DNA of 40,154 nt, from assembly GCA_016870775.1 (NCBI GenBank), contig VGAK01000016.1, forward strand, positions 1-40,154. The letters run 5' to 3'. Both the position numbers and the translations under genes were made by a program. Below the pieces are notes generated by a model that saw only the letters and a program-made list of their open reading frames with translations, did not search any database and was not told the DNA's origin. The stretch is from Actinomycetota bacterium (lineage in GTDB: Bacteria; Actinomycetota; Acidimicrobiia; Acidimicrobiales; Ilumatobacteraceae). This document shows, one piece after another, positions 8,622 through 18,026 of the stretch (position 1 is the stretch's first letter; every line of letters begins with the position of its first letter).

Positions 8622-10223
8622 ATGTCAGACATCACACTTTCCGCCTCCGACATCGCCTCTGCGATCGCCAAGGGGCTCGAGGGCGTCGACCGCTCGCTCG
8701 CGGCCCGCACCGTGGGACGCGTCGCCGAGGTGGGCGACGGCATCGCACGCGTGACGGGTCTGCCCGACTGCGCGGTCAACGAGCTGCTCGAGTTCGAGGA
8801 CGGCACCGTCGGCCTGGCACTGAACCTCGAGGAGGCACAGATCGGCGCGGTGGTGCTCGGCGATGCCGACGGGATCGAGGAGGGCCAGACCGTCAAGGCC
8901 ACCGGACGAATCCTCTCGGTGCCCGTCGGTGATGCGCTGCTCGGCCGCGTGGTGAACGCGCTCGGCCAGCCGATCGACGGCAAGGGAGAGATCGTGGGCG
9001 CCAAGCTGCGCCGTGTCGAGGTGCAGGCACCCGGCATCATGGGTCGCAAGCCCGTGCACGAGCCGCTGCAGACCGGCATCAAGGCCATCGACGCGATGAC
9101 CCCGATCGGTCGCGGTCAACGCGAGTTGATCATCGGCGACCGCAAGACCGGAAAGACCACCGTGGCGATCGACACGATCATCAACCAGCGCGGTCTCGGC
9201 GTGAAGTGCATCTACGTCGCGATCGGCCAGAAGGGCTCGACCGTGGCCCAGACCGTGGAGACACTGCGCCAGTACGGCGCACTCGAGTACACCGTGATCG
9301 TTGCCGCGCCCGCCTCGGACCCGGCACCGTTCAAGTACCTCGCCCCCTACTCGGGGTGCGCGCTCGGTCAGGAGTGGATGGAGACCGGTGAGCACGCCCT
9401 CATCGTCTACGACGACCTGTCCAAGCAGGCCGAGGCATACCGCCAGATGTCGCTGCTGCTGCGCCGCCCGCCCGGCCGCGAGGCCTACCCGGGTGACGTG
9501 TTCTACCTGCACAGCCGTCTGCTCGAGCGCGCCGCAAAGCTCTCCGACACCAACGGTGCCGGGTCGCTGACCGCGCTCCCGGTCATCGAGACCAAGGCGG
9601 GCGACGTGTCGGCCTACATCCCCACGAACGTGATCTCGATCACCGACGGTCAGGTGTACCTGCAGGACAACCTCTTCAAGTCGGGTGTGCGCCCGGCCGT
9701 CGACGTGGGCATCTCGGTGTCGCGCGTGGGAGGTGCGGCACAGACCAAGGCGATGAAGAGCGTGTCGGGAACCCTGAAACTCGACCTCGCGCAGTTCCGT
9801 GAACTGGAGGCATTCGCCACGTTCGGTTCCGAGCTCGACGCGGTCTCCAAGGCCCAGCTCGAGCGTGGCTACCGCCTGGTGGAGCTGCTCAAGCAGGGTC
9901 TCAACTCGCCGATGCCGGTCGAGGAACAGGTCGTGTCGATCTTCGCGGGCACCAAGGGGCACCTCGACGACATCCCGGTGGCGGATGTGCGCCGCTTCGA
10001 GTCCGAGTTGCTCGAGTGGGTGCGCTCGCGCCACGGCGCGATGCTCGCCGAACTGCGCACCAACGGCAAGGCCGACGTGCCCGCCGACATGGGCGAGATC
10101 GTCACCGCCTTCAAGGCCCAGTTCAAGGTGTCGTCCAGCTCGCGCGGCGCCGTCGACCCGACAGCAACCGACGCCGACGCACTCGGCGAGGCACAGAGCG
10201 CCAAGACGCTCGCCACGGAGTAA
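8622..10223 (+). CDS. atpA: ATP synthase F1 subunit alpha
   Basis: A 533-residue non-catalytic nucleotide-binding subunit. The P-loop GDRKTGKT is at 172-179 (GDRQTGKT in most homologues). [19 protein letters not shown] and the [13 protein letters not shown] block, including the Arg that reaches into the catalytic site, are present. The protein ends in a Ser/Ala/Asp-rich tail after KAQFKVSSS, about 20 residues longer than the E. coli subunit (513 residues). Mycobacterial alpha subunits also carry a C-terminal extension, reported to restrain ATP hydrolysis. Whether this shorter tail does so is unknown. Confidence 0.97.
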   Translation: MSDITLSASDIASAIAKGLEGVDRSLAARTVGRVAEVGDGIARVTGLPDCAVNELLEFEDGTVGLALNLEEAQIGAVVLGDADGIEEGQTVKATGRILSVPVGDALLGRVVNALGQPIDGKGEIVGAKLRRVEVQAPGIMGRKPVHEPLQTGIKAIDAMTPIGRGQRELIIGDRKTGKTTVAIDTIINQRGLGVKCIYVAIGQKGSTVAQTVETLRQYGALEYTVIVAAPASDPAPFKYLAPYSGCALGQEWMETGEHALIVYDDLSKQAEAYRQMSLLLRRPPGREAYPGDVFYLHSRLLERAAKLSDTNGAGSLTALPVIETKAGDVSAYIPTNVISITDGQVYLQDNLFKSGVRPAVDVGISVSRVGGAAQTKAMKSVSGTLKLDLAQFRELEAFATFGSELDAVSKAQLERGYRLVELLKQGLNSPMPVEEQVVSIFAGTKGHLDDIPVADVRRFESELLEWVRSRHGAMLAELRTNGKADVPADMGEIVTAFKAQFKVSSSSRGAVDPTATDADALGEAQSAKTLATE

Positions 10224-10242
10224 CAGGGGGACAGTGGTCTAG

Positions 10243-11136
10243 GTGGCAGGCGGTCAGGAACGGATCCTGCGTGGGCGAATCCGCTCGGTGCAGGCGACGA
10301 AGAAGATCACGCGCGCGATGGAGCTCATCGCGGCGTCCCGCATCGTCAAGGCGCAGCAGCGCGTCGCTGCCGCCGTGCCGTATTCCGAGATGATCACCGA
10401 GGTCGTGCGCGACCTCGCCGCCGCCGGCGCCGGATCGCGCACTCCGCTGCTCGCGGGTCGCGACACCGTGGAGAAGGTCTGCTACGTGGTGCTCTCGGCC
10501 GACCGCGGCCTGTGCGGCGGCTACAACGCCGGTGTGCTGCGCGCCACAGAGGGCGAGATCAAGCAGGACGCAATCGAGGGTCGCGGGCACGCGATCGTGG
10601 CGGTCGGCCGCAAGGCCGAGGGTTACTTCCGCTTCCGCGGCTACAACATCGTGCGGGCCTTCGCCGGCTTCACCGACAACCCGACCTACGAGGTCGCCAA
10701 GGAGATCGGCGAGTTCGTGACGGGTCTGTTCGCCGCCGGTGAGGTAGACCGGGTCGAGCTCGTCTACACGCGATTCATCTCTGCCGGCAGCCAGGAGGTC
10801 GTGCAGCGCCCGTTGGTGCCGCTCGACACCCAGATCACAGAGGGTGGCGACGGCAAGAACGAGGCCGGAGCCGACTACGAGTTCGAGCCGAGCCCCGAGG
10901 CGATCCTCCAGACCCTGCTGCCGCGCTATGTCGAGGCTCGCGTCTATGCCGCGCTCCTGAACGCTGCGGCGTCCGAGCACGCGTTCCGCCAGCGGGCGAT
11001 GAAGTCCGCCACCGACAACGCAGAGGAACTGATCAAGAACCTGTCGCGCGTGATGAACCGTGCGCGCCAGGACGCGATCACCACCGAGATCATGGAGATC
11101 GTCGGCGGGGCCGAGGCCCTGTCGTCGGGCGACTAG
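10243..11136 (+). CDS. atpG: ATP synthase F1 subunit gamma
   Basis: A 297-residue central-stalk subunit. The N-terminal helix RILRGRIRSVQATKKITRAMELIAA is characteristic in its RIRS...KIT pattern, the Rossmann-like part contains SADRGLCGGYN, and the C-terminal helix contains RQRAMKSATDNAEELI and ends NRARQDAITTEIMEIVGGAEAL. A short acidic/glycine insertion near residues 202-215 is typical of actinobacterial gamma subunits. The start is GTG 10243 with GGGGGA upstream. Confidence 0.96.
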   Translation: MAGGQERILRGRIRSVQATKKITRAMELIAASRIVKAQQRVAAAVPYSEMITEVVRDLAAAGAGSRTPLLAGRDTVEKVCYVVLSADRGLCGGYNAGVLRATEGEIKQDAIEGRGHAIVAVGRKAEGYFRFRGYNIVRAFAGFTDNPTYEVAKEIGEFVTGLFAAGEVDRVELVYTRFISAGSQEVVQRPLVPLDTQITEGGDGKNEAGADYEFEPSPEAILQTLLPRYVEARVYAALLNAAASEHAFRQRAMKSATDNAEELIKNLSRVMNRARQDAITTEIMEIVGGAEALSSGD

Positions 11137-11144
11137 CGAACTGA

Positions 11145-12593
<1,449 letters not shown>

Positions 12594-12599
12594 CGTCTG

Positions 12600-13019
12600 A
12601 TGGCTGAGGCGACCGGGACCCTGCGCGTCGAGGTGGTGTCACCCGAGAGGGTGCTCTACTCGGGCGAGGCGACACAGGTGATCACCCGCACCATCGATGG
12701 GGGAGAGATCGCGTTCCTGCCCGGTCACGCCGCGTTCCTCGGTGCACTCACCGAGAACCACACGAGGATCTACCTGGTGGGTGGCACCGTGCAGGATCTC
12801 GCCGTGCACCTCGGCTTCGTCGAGGTGGGCCCGGACCATGTGACGATCCTGTCGGACACCGCCGAACTGGCCCAGGACATCGACGTGGCCCGTGCCCGCG
12901 AGGCGCTGGCCCGTGCCGAGGAGCAGCTGCGCAGGGAGCCCTCCGCCGAGGCCGAGGCCGACCTGCGCCGCGCACACACGCGCATCGCCGCCACCGGCGG
13001 CATCGCCACCGGCCACTAG
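12600..13019 (+). CDS. atpC: ATP synthase F1 subunit epsilon
   Basis: A 139-residue subunit with the N-terminal beta-sandwich (ERVLYSGEATQV, GEIAFLPGHAAFLGAL) and a full C-terminal helical pair (DVARAREALARAEEQL onward), which in other bacteria can inhibit ATP hydrolysis. It begins 7 nt after atpD, with GGAGG inside the end of atpD serving as ribosome site. It is the last gene of the operon and ends convergently with glpX. Confidence 0.94.
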   Translation: MAEATGTLRVEVVSPERVLYSGEATQVITRTIDGGEIAFLPGHAAFLGALTENHTRIYLVGGTVQDLAVHLGFVEVGPDHVTILSDTAELAQDIDVARAREALARAEEQLRREPSAEAEADLRRAHTRIAATGGIATGH

Positions 13020-13124
13020 AGCCAGCGACAACGCCCCCGAGCCCCGGCGTGGTTGCCGGTGCGATCTCGTGCACACTCACGCGCCGTTCGGGTGGGGTGC
13101 TGGACGGGGTTCGCTCGCCTGACC

Positions 13125-13151
13125 GGTGCCACCACCACGGGGTGTGGCGCC
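13125..13151. terminator. Hairpin between atpC and glpX, probable bidirectional terminator
   Basis: GGTGCCAC (13125-13132) pairs with GTGGCGCC (13144-13151) over 8 bp with one G-T pair, and an inner ACC/GGT can extend it past a bulge. It lies in the 163-bp gap between convergent genes. No T-tract follows on either strand. The rest of this gap shows no gene. Confidence 0.4.
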
Positions 13152-13182
13152 GCACGCTGATCTTGCCCGGCAGATGCCCCGG

Positions 13183-14166
13183 TCAGTAACTGATCGCGGA
13201 CAACTCGCTGATCTTGTCCAGGCGGTGCTGGGCATCGATGAGGCGCACGGTGCCGCTGCGCGAGCGCATCACGAGGCTCTGGGTGTGCACGAAACCCGGC
13301 TCGTAGCGCACGCCCTTCAACAGCTCGCCGTCGGTGATGCCGGTGGCGGCGAAGAAGCAGTTGTCACCCTTCACGAGATCCTCGGTGGTGAGCACCTGCG
13401 AGACGTCGTATCCCCGGGCGATCGCTGCGGCGCGCTCCTGGTCGTTGCGCGGCCACAGTCGGCCCTGGATCTCGCCACCCATGCACTTGAGTGCCGCGGC
13501 CGCGATCACGCCCTCGGGCGTGCCGCCGATGCCGAACAGCACGTCGATGCCGGCCTGGGGCCATGCGGTCGCGATCGCGGCGAAGATGTCGCCGTCGGAG
13601 ATCAGCTTGATGCGCGCTCCGGTCCCGCGGACCTCCTCGATGAGTCCTTGGTGGCGCTCACGGTCGAGGATCACGACGGTGAGATCGCGCACGCTCTCAC
13701 CCCTGGCCTTGGCGATCCACTTGAGGTTCTGGGTGGGGGTGGCGGTGACGTCGATCGAGCCCACCGCGTCGGGGCCGACGGCGATCTTTTGCATGTAGAA
13801 GCAGGGGCCCGGGTCGTACATCGTGTCGCGCTCCGAGACCGCGATCACCGAGATCGCGTTGCCGCGGCCGAGCGAGGTGAGCGTGGTGCCGTCGATCGGG
13901 TCGACGGCGACGTCGGTCTCGGGCATCGAGCCGTCGCCCACGCTCTCGCCGTTGAAGAGCATCGGTGCGTCGTCCTTCTCGCCCTCGCCGATCACCACGT
14001 GGCCGTTCATGGGCACGGTGGCGAGCACGGTGCGCATGGCATCGACGGCGGCGCCGTCGGCACCGTTCTTGTCGCCGCGTCCCACCCAACGAGACGCCGA
14101 CATCGCCGCTGCCTCGGTGGTGCGGACGAGTTCGAGGGCGAGGTTCCTGTCGGGGCGTTCAACCAT
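13183..14166 (-). CDS. glpX: Fructose-1,6-bisphosphatase class II
   Basis: A 327-residue metal-dependent phosphatase converting fructose 1,6-bisphosphate to fructose 6-phosphate in gluconeogenesis. Metal and substrate motifs of the class II family are intact: [17 protein letters not shown] from about 30, [10 protein letters not shown] at 60-69, and DPIDGTT at 89-95. GIGGTPEGV and GRLWPRND follow later. ATG 14166 is chosen because the protein then aligns with the family start and TAGCGT lies 7 nt upstream; an open extension of 95 residues would overlap the divergent peptidase gene and is rejected. Class II is the usual FBPase of actinobacteria. Confidence 0.95.
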   Translation of the reverse strand: MVERPDRNLALELVRTTEAAAMSASRWVGRGDKNGADGAAVDAMRTVLATVPMNGHVVIGEGEKDDAPMLFNGESVGDGSMPETDVAVDPIDGTTLTSLGRGNAISVIAVSERDTMYDPGPCFYMQKIAVGPDAVGSIDVTATPTQNLKWIAKARGESVRDLTVVILDRERHQGLIEEVRGTGARIKLISDGDIFAAIATAWPQAGIDVLFGIGGTPEGVIAAAALKCMGGEIQGRLWPRNDQERAAAIARGYDVSQVLTTEDLVKGDNCFFAATGITDGELLKGVRYEPGFVHTQSLVMRSRSGTVRLIDAQHRLDKISELSAISY

Positions 14167-14173
14167 GGGATCA

Positions 14174-14195
14174 ACGCTAATCCTCTGTGTAGGGT
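14174..14195. promoter_or_regulatory. Tight divergent leaderless-type promoters, glpX and S9 peptidase
   Basis: Minus strand TAGCGT (14174-14179) is 7 nt before the glpX ATG. Plus strand TAGGGT (14190-14195) is 6 nt before the peptidase GTG. The two boxes are only 10 bp apart and only 35 bp separate the start codons, so each promoter's upstream region would overlap the other promoter or the other gene's start. Confidence 0.5.
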
Positions 14196-14201
14196 CGCCC
14201 C

Positions 14202-16085
14202 GTGTCCCCCCAAACCGTCGCGCCGGTGCCGATCGAGTTGATTCTCGATGCGGGTGATGTCGGGGACGCCCGCGTGCGGCCCGGCGGCCGATGGGTCTCG
14301 GCCATCGAGACGCAGCCGGGGGAGAAGGGGTCCTCCCGGCATCTGCGGATGTGGCCGGTGCGCGCCGGAGGCGACCCGGGTGCGCCGGTGGATCTGCTCG
14401 TCGACCCGGAGCCGGCTGGCACCGGGGGATTGTCGGGTGGCGTGCACGCATGGCATCCGAACGGGCGCCACGTGGCGGTCGTGCTGCGCGGCGGTGGGGT
14501 GGTGGTGCTGACCATCGACGATGATCGCGTCGTGTCGGTGCTTCCCCTGCCGCTCGATCCGTCGCGCACGTGGACGGGTCCCGAGTTCACCGCCGACGGT
14601 CGCGAGTTGCACCTGAGTGCGGACTGGTCAGAGATCGTCGGTCTCGACACCGAGACACTGGAGTCGTGGGTCTTCCACGACGGCAGTGACTTCGCGATCG
14701 ATCCGGCTGGCGTGCCGGGCGGAGTGTCGCTCGCGTGGGACAAGCCGCAGATGTCATGGACCGAGAGTCGCCTCCAGCCCTCTGTTGTGCGTCCCGGGGT
14801 CTCGGTGCAGCAGCCGCGGCGTTCCCCGGACGGCACCGCGTTCGGGTGGATCGACGATGCGAACAACTGGTGGAACGTGGTGATCGAGGCTGATCGGCGC
14901 GGATCACGGGTGCGCCTCGACGACGCGAGCGACCATGCGGGGCCGGTCTGGGGACCGGGTCAGCGGACGTGGTGCTTCGACGGCGACGGGTCGCGCGTGG
15001 CGTACGTGCGCAACGAGGATGGCTACGGCTCGCTGTGGGTGCTCGACCGCGCGACGGGGGTGCGGTCACGGATCGCCCTCGCGGTGCACGGGTGCCTCTC
15101 ATGGGAGGGCGATGTGCTGGCGGCGGTGCGATCCGGTGCGCGCACCCCCCCGCAACTCGTCGCCTATGCCGCGGTGACCTCACCCGAGGGCACCACCACG
15201 GCCGAGCGGGTGATTCTGTGCGACACCGCGCATCCGCGGTGGCGGGCGGCGCACGAGTCCGTGCTGGTCGAGCCCGAGGTGCGACGCACCGCGGGCGGGA
15301 TCCCGTGGCGCCTGCACCGTGCACCGCGGGAGCGGGGCGTGATCGTGTGGGTGCACGGCGGGCCGACCGACCAATGGACGGTGACCTTCCGGCCACGCAT
15401 CACCCTGTGGCTCTCACGCGGTTGGAGCGTGGCAGTGCCCGACCACCGCGGCTCGAGCGGCCACGGGCGCAACTTCCGCGACGCACTGCACGGTGCGTGG
15501 GGCATCGCCGACGCCGCCGATGTCGCAGAGGTGCTCGACGAGGTGCGCGAGCACCTGGCGCCCGGAAGAGTCGTGCTCATGGGCGGCAGTGCGGGCGGGC
15601 TCACAGCCCTCGCTGTCGCGGCCGCACGACCAGACGATGTCGATGGCGTGGTGGTCTCGTACCCGGTCGTGGATTTGGCCGAGATGCTGCGCCACGAGGA
15701 CGACTTCGAGGGCCACTACATGCCCACACTGATCGGTGAGCGCGATCCCGACTCGCCGTTGCTCGCGGGGCGCGGCCCACTCGGGCACGCCGCGGATCTC
15801 GCGCGCACGCCGATCCTGGTCTTCCACGGCGACATGGACCACTCCGTGCCGATCGTGCACTCCGAGCGGCTCGTCGATGCGGTGCGGGCGCACCGCGGTG
15901 TGATCGAATTCGTGGTGATGGCCGGGGAGGGGCACGGCTTCAAGGATCCGGTGTCGCTGCGACGCGAGTACGACCGCACCGAGGCGTTCCTCGACTCGGT
16001 CCTCAGTCGTCGAAGAAGATCTCGCCGGCGAGATCGACAGGGCGTGGCCCCTCGTGGGTTCGAGGTCGCACGACCGGCAGAGTGA
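14202..16085 (+). CDS. S9 family (prolyl-oligopeptidase-like) serine peptidase
   Basis: A 627-residue protein. Residues about 1-350 contain repeated WHPNG/WGPG/D-G strands typical of a beta-propeller; the rest is an alpha/beta-hydrolase domain. The likely triad is Ser463 in GGSAGG, Asp546 in HGDMDHSVP and His578 in [15 protein letters not shown] gives the oxyanion region. No signal peptide is seen, so it should act in the cytoplasm on peptides. GTG 14202 is supported by TAGGGT 6 nt upstream. The last 26 or so residues, an Arg-rich run after FLDSVL, lie antisense to the next gene and look like an unconserved tail. A second S9-type gene begins at 341. Confidence 0.88.
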   Translation: MSPQTVAPVPIELILDAGDVGDARVRPGGRWVSAIETQPGEKGSSRHLRMWPVRAGGDPGAPVDLLVDPEPAGTGGLSGGVHAWHPNGRHVAVVLRGGGVVVLTIDDDRVVSVLPLPLDPSRTWTGPEFTADGRELHLSADWSEIVGLDTETLESWVFHDGSDFAIDPAGVPGGVSLAWDKPQMSWTESRLQPSVVRPGVSVQQPRRSPDGTAFGWIDDANNWWNVVIEADRRGSRVRLDDASDHAGPVWGPGQRTWCFDGDGSRVAYVRNEDGYGSLWVLDRATGVRSRIALAVHGCLSWEGDVLAAVRSGARTPPQLVAYAAVTSPEGTTTAERVILCDTAHPRWRAAHESVLVEPEVRRTAGGIPWRLHRAPRERGVIVWVHGGPTDQWTVTFRPRITLWLSRGWSVAVPDHRGSSGHGRNFRDALHGAWGIADAADVAEVLDEVREHLAPGRVVLMGGSAGGLTALAVAAARPDDVDGVVVSYPVVDLAEMLRHEDDFEGHYMPTLIGERDPDSPLLAGRGPLGHAADLARTPILVFHGDMDHSVPIVHSERLVDAVRAHRGVIEFVVMAGEGHGFKDPVSLRREYDRTEAFLDSVLSRRRRSRRRDRQGVAPRGFEVARPAE

Positions 16086-16488
16086 ACCGTGTCGTGATGC
16101 GGGGTGCATCGTGACCGTGGCAGAGGAACTTGCCGTCGTCGACGGTGAGGTCGTTCCATTCCACGAACAGATCCTTCGCCGAATTGAAGTGGAGCTCGTG
16201 GACCCTCCAATCGCAGTGACCTCCGTGCGGCGCACTCGGGCGTCCCGAATCGTCCCGCAAGCGGATGCCCGCCGCGTCGAACACCGCGATCAGACGGGCG
16301 AGGCTCCATCCCGGCCACGTCTCGTCGAGGAAGTCGCGGGTGAAGCCCCGACTGATGGGGATCCAGTGTGTGTAGTAGAGCACGCGGTCGATCGCCGCAC
16401 GACTCGCGTGCCACCCGTACCTCTCGTCGAGAATCTCGCGTGACGGGACGGGTTGATCTCCCGGGCGGGAGGGAACTGGTGGTGTCAT
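16003..16488 (-). CDS. Conserved-looking protein of unknown function
   Basis: A 161-residue soluble protein I do not recognise. It is rich in Trp, His and Asp (YYTHWIPISRGFTRDFL, HGGHCDWRVHELHFN, FLCHGHDAPR) and ends in GEIFFDD. Clustered His and Asp could bind metal, but no known motif is clear. The start is ATG 16488, with AGGAG about 8 nt upstream, one of few single genes here with a strong ribosome site. Its last 83 bp overlap the end of the S9 peptidase gene on the other strand. Codon-position GC looks normal for the window, supporting a real gene. Confidence 0.65.
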   Translation of the reverse strand: MTPPVPSRPGDQPVPSREILDERYGWHASRAAIDRVLYYTHWIPISRGFTRDFLDETWPGWSLARLIAVFDAAGIRLRDDSGRPSAPHGGHCDWRVHELHFNSAKDLFVEWNDLTVDDGKFLCHGHDAPRITTRFTLPVVRPRTHEGPRPVDLAGEIFFDD

Positions 16489-16528
16489 GGTCTGTCTCCT
16501 GTGTGTTCGAAGACCGACCATTGCTTGT

Positions 16529-16544
16529 ACGACCGTCGGGTCGT
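16529..16544. repeat. Inverted repeat upstream of the unknown gene
   Basis: ACGACC and GGTCGT flank GTCG as a perfect 6-bp inverted repeat, 41 bp upstream of ATG 16488 in a divergent intergenic region. It could be an operator or part of a leader; no regulator is identified. Confidence 0.35.
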
Positions 16545-16679
16545 CGCATCCACCCCGGCCCGGGTCGCATCTGCGTCCCGGACCACGAGTGCAAGCACCG
16601 CGGCCGGTCCGGCTCGGTTGCTGGTCGCTCTCTCGGGCGACACTCGTGATGCACCGTGGATACTACACGGGACCTGTGC

Positions 16680-16706
16680 CCCCGGTCGCCCATCGGGCGA
16701 CTGGGG
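16680..16706. repeat. Strong 12-bp hairpin in a divergent intergenic region
   Basis: Positions 16680-16691 and 16695-16706 form a 12-bp stem (11 Watson-Crick pairs, one G-T) around ATC; the core is GTCGCCC-ATC-GGGCGAC. It sits between two genes transcribed away from each other, so no known gene reads into it as a terminator. TCGGGCGAC recurs as a direct repeat at 16633-16641. The 258-bp gap 16489-16746 holds this, the 16529 repeat and the -10 box at 16734; nothing else is evident. Confidence 0.6.
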
Positions 16707-16733
16707 CCGCCACCCACGATCGGTGCGGATGGG

Positions 16734-16739
16734 TAGGTT
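16734..16739 (+). promoter_or_regulatory. -10-like box of the J-domain gene
   Basis: TAGGTT lies 7 nt before ATG 16747, the same spacing as at other leaderless-type starts in this window. It decides against the in-frame ATG at 16729, which would lie upstream of the box. Confidence 0.45.
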
Positions 16740-16746
16740 CTTCATC

Positions 16747-17445
16747 ATGCTGTTGGCGGAACTGGAGATCTTCCATTCCCGGCCCATCGCGCCCACCCGC
16801 CGCCTCGCCCTCGGGCATCTGGTGCTCCCGGTCGATCCGGCCCCCGGGTTCGGTGGTGTCCTGCTCGGCGGGGTCCTCTCGGCGCACATACCCGAGGTCG
16901 ATGACGACCTGCATCTCGACGTCCAGCGCCTGTTGAACGAGATCGAGCGGGGGAGCCGCGTGGTGCAGCCGCGTCTGCGCCACCGGTTCCAGGTGGACCG
17001 CCATGGTCTCAGCCACAGCGTGCACCGGCTCACCGGCGAGGGCGACTCGATCACCTTCGATCTGCGCGCGAACGGCACCGGACTCCAGCAGGTGCTCGGT
17101 GCGATCTATGCGCTCGAGCGTCTCGATGCGCCGCTGCGCCGTGCCCTCGTGCCGATGATGCGGCGTTCGCTCGTGTGGCGCGGGCCCCTCGGTGCGAGCT
17201 TCATCGCCCATCTCGCCGGCACCACGTCGTCGTCGGTGGCGGCACTGGCCGACCCGCGGGCCTGGGCACTCGATGTGCTGGGCTTCCCCGGGGGCACGGT
17301 GAAGCCCTCCAAGCGCGAGATCATGTCGCGCTTCCGCGAGAGCATGCGCCGCGCCCACCCCGACCACGGGGGCAACAGTGCGACGGCGGCCAAGGCGATG
17401 TCGGAGATCACCGAGGCGCGGCGGGTGCTGCTCGACTCGTTGTGA
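16747..17445 (+). CDS. Protein with C-terminal J-domain-like segment
   Basis: A 232-residue protein. Residues 1-170 do not match a family I know and look globular (many beta-like hydrophobic stretches, no membrane helix). Residues about 174-232 resemble a DnaJ J-domain: AWALDVLGF, then a basic helix SRFRESMRRA, the HPD tripeptide at 204-206 followed by HGGNSATAAKAMSEI, and the final helix EARRVLLDSL. HPD is what stimulates DnaK ATPase, so a DnaK partner role is likely. There is no zinc-finger or G/F region, so it is a type III J-protein. The stop overlaps the next gene (GTGA), indicating coupling with an alpha/beta hydrolase. Confidence 0.75.
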   Translation: MLLAELEIFHSRPIAPTRRLALGHLVLPVDPAPGFGGVLLGGVLSAHIPEVDDDLHLDVQRLLNEIERGSRVVQPRLRHRFQVDRHGLSHSVHRLTGEGDSITFDLRANGTGLQQVLGAIYALERLDAPLRRALVPMMRRSLVWRGPLGASFIAHLAGTTSSSVAALADPRAWALDVLGFPGGTVKPSKREIMSRFRESMRRAHPDHGGNSATAAKAMSEITEARRVLLDSL

Positions 17446-18026
17446 GCCCGGCCGGGGTGGTTCTGTTCCCCGGCGCGGGAACCTCGGCCGATCACACCTC
17501 TCTCGTCGCACTCGAGCGCGCACTCGCACCGTTGCCCGTGGCGCGCGCCGATTTTCCCTACCGCCGTGCCGGCAAGCGCGCACCCGACCGCGCACCGGTG
17601 CTGATCGAGTGCGTGCGCACCGAGGTGCGCGCATTCGCCGACCGCCTCGGGGTGCCGACCACCGATCTGGTCATCGGTGGGCGCTCGATGGGCGGTCGGA
17701 TGTGCTCGATGGCCGTCGCCGATGCCGACGCACCGCTCGCAGTGTGCGGACTCGTGTGCATCGCCTATCCACTGGCCCCGCCGCGCGCCCCGGACACGCC
17801 GCGCATCGGGCACCTGCCGATGATCACCGTGCCGACGCTGTGCGTGAGCGGGACCAAGGACGAGTACGGATCGCGCGGGGCTCTCGAGTCGGCGTTCGCC
17901 GTCGTTCCCGGTCCGGTCGAGTTCTCCTGGCTCGAGGGGAAGCGCCACGATTTGGCGCGGTGCGACGACGAGGTTGCCGCGCGCGTCGCGCGATGGGTCA
18001 ACGCGTTGGCTGATCCTCGCCGGTGA
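17442..18026 (+). CDS. Alpha/beta-hydrolase family protein (KANL3/Tex30-like)
   Basis: A 194-residue small hydrolase-fold protein. It begins SPAGVVLFPGAGTSADH, with a glycine-rich oxyanion loop. The nucleophile elbow is GGRSMGG with Ser82, the acid may be Asp140 in SGTKDEYG, and the His is His169 in GKRHDL. This pattern suits the KANL3/Tex30 (dienelactone-hydrolase-like) group, whose substrates are unknown. GTG 17442 overlaps the J-domain gene stop. Its 3' end overlaps the convergent MFS gene by 29 bp. Confidence 0.78.
   Translation: MSPAGVVLFPGAGTSADHTSLVALERALAPLPVARADFPYRRAGKRAPDRAPVLIECVRTEVRAFADRLGVPTTDLVIGGRSMGGRMCSMAVADADAPLAVCGLVCIAYPLAPPRAPDTPRIGHLPMITVPTLCVSGTKDEYGSRGALESAFAVVPGPVEFSWLEGKRHDLARCDDEVAARVARWVNALADPRR

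Noticed and set aside
8625-10034. A 469-codon minus-strand frame antisense to atpA
   Set aside because: Shadow of a highly conserved gene; no recognisable domain.
14167-14451. Upstream extension of glpX
   Set aside because: It would overlap the divergent peptidase start; FBPase homologues begin at the chosen ATG and a -10-like box lies just before it.
16453-16746. Longer N-terminus for the J-domain protein
   Set aside because: It would run through the strong hairpin and the -10-like box; composition changes sharply at the chosen ATG.
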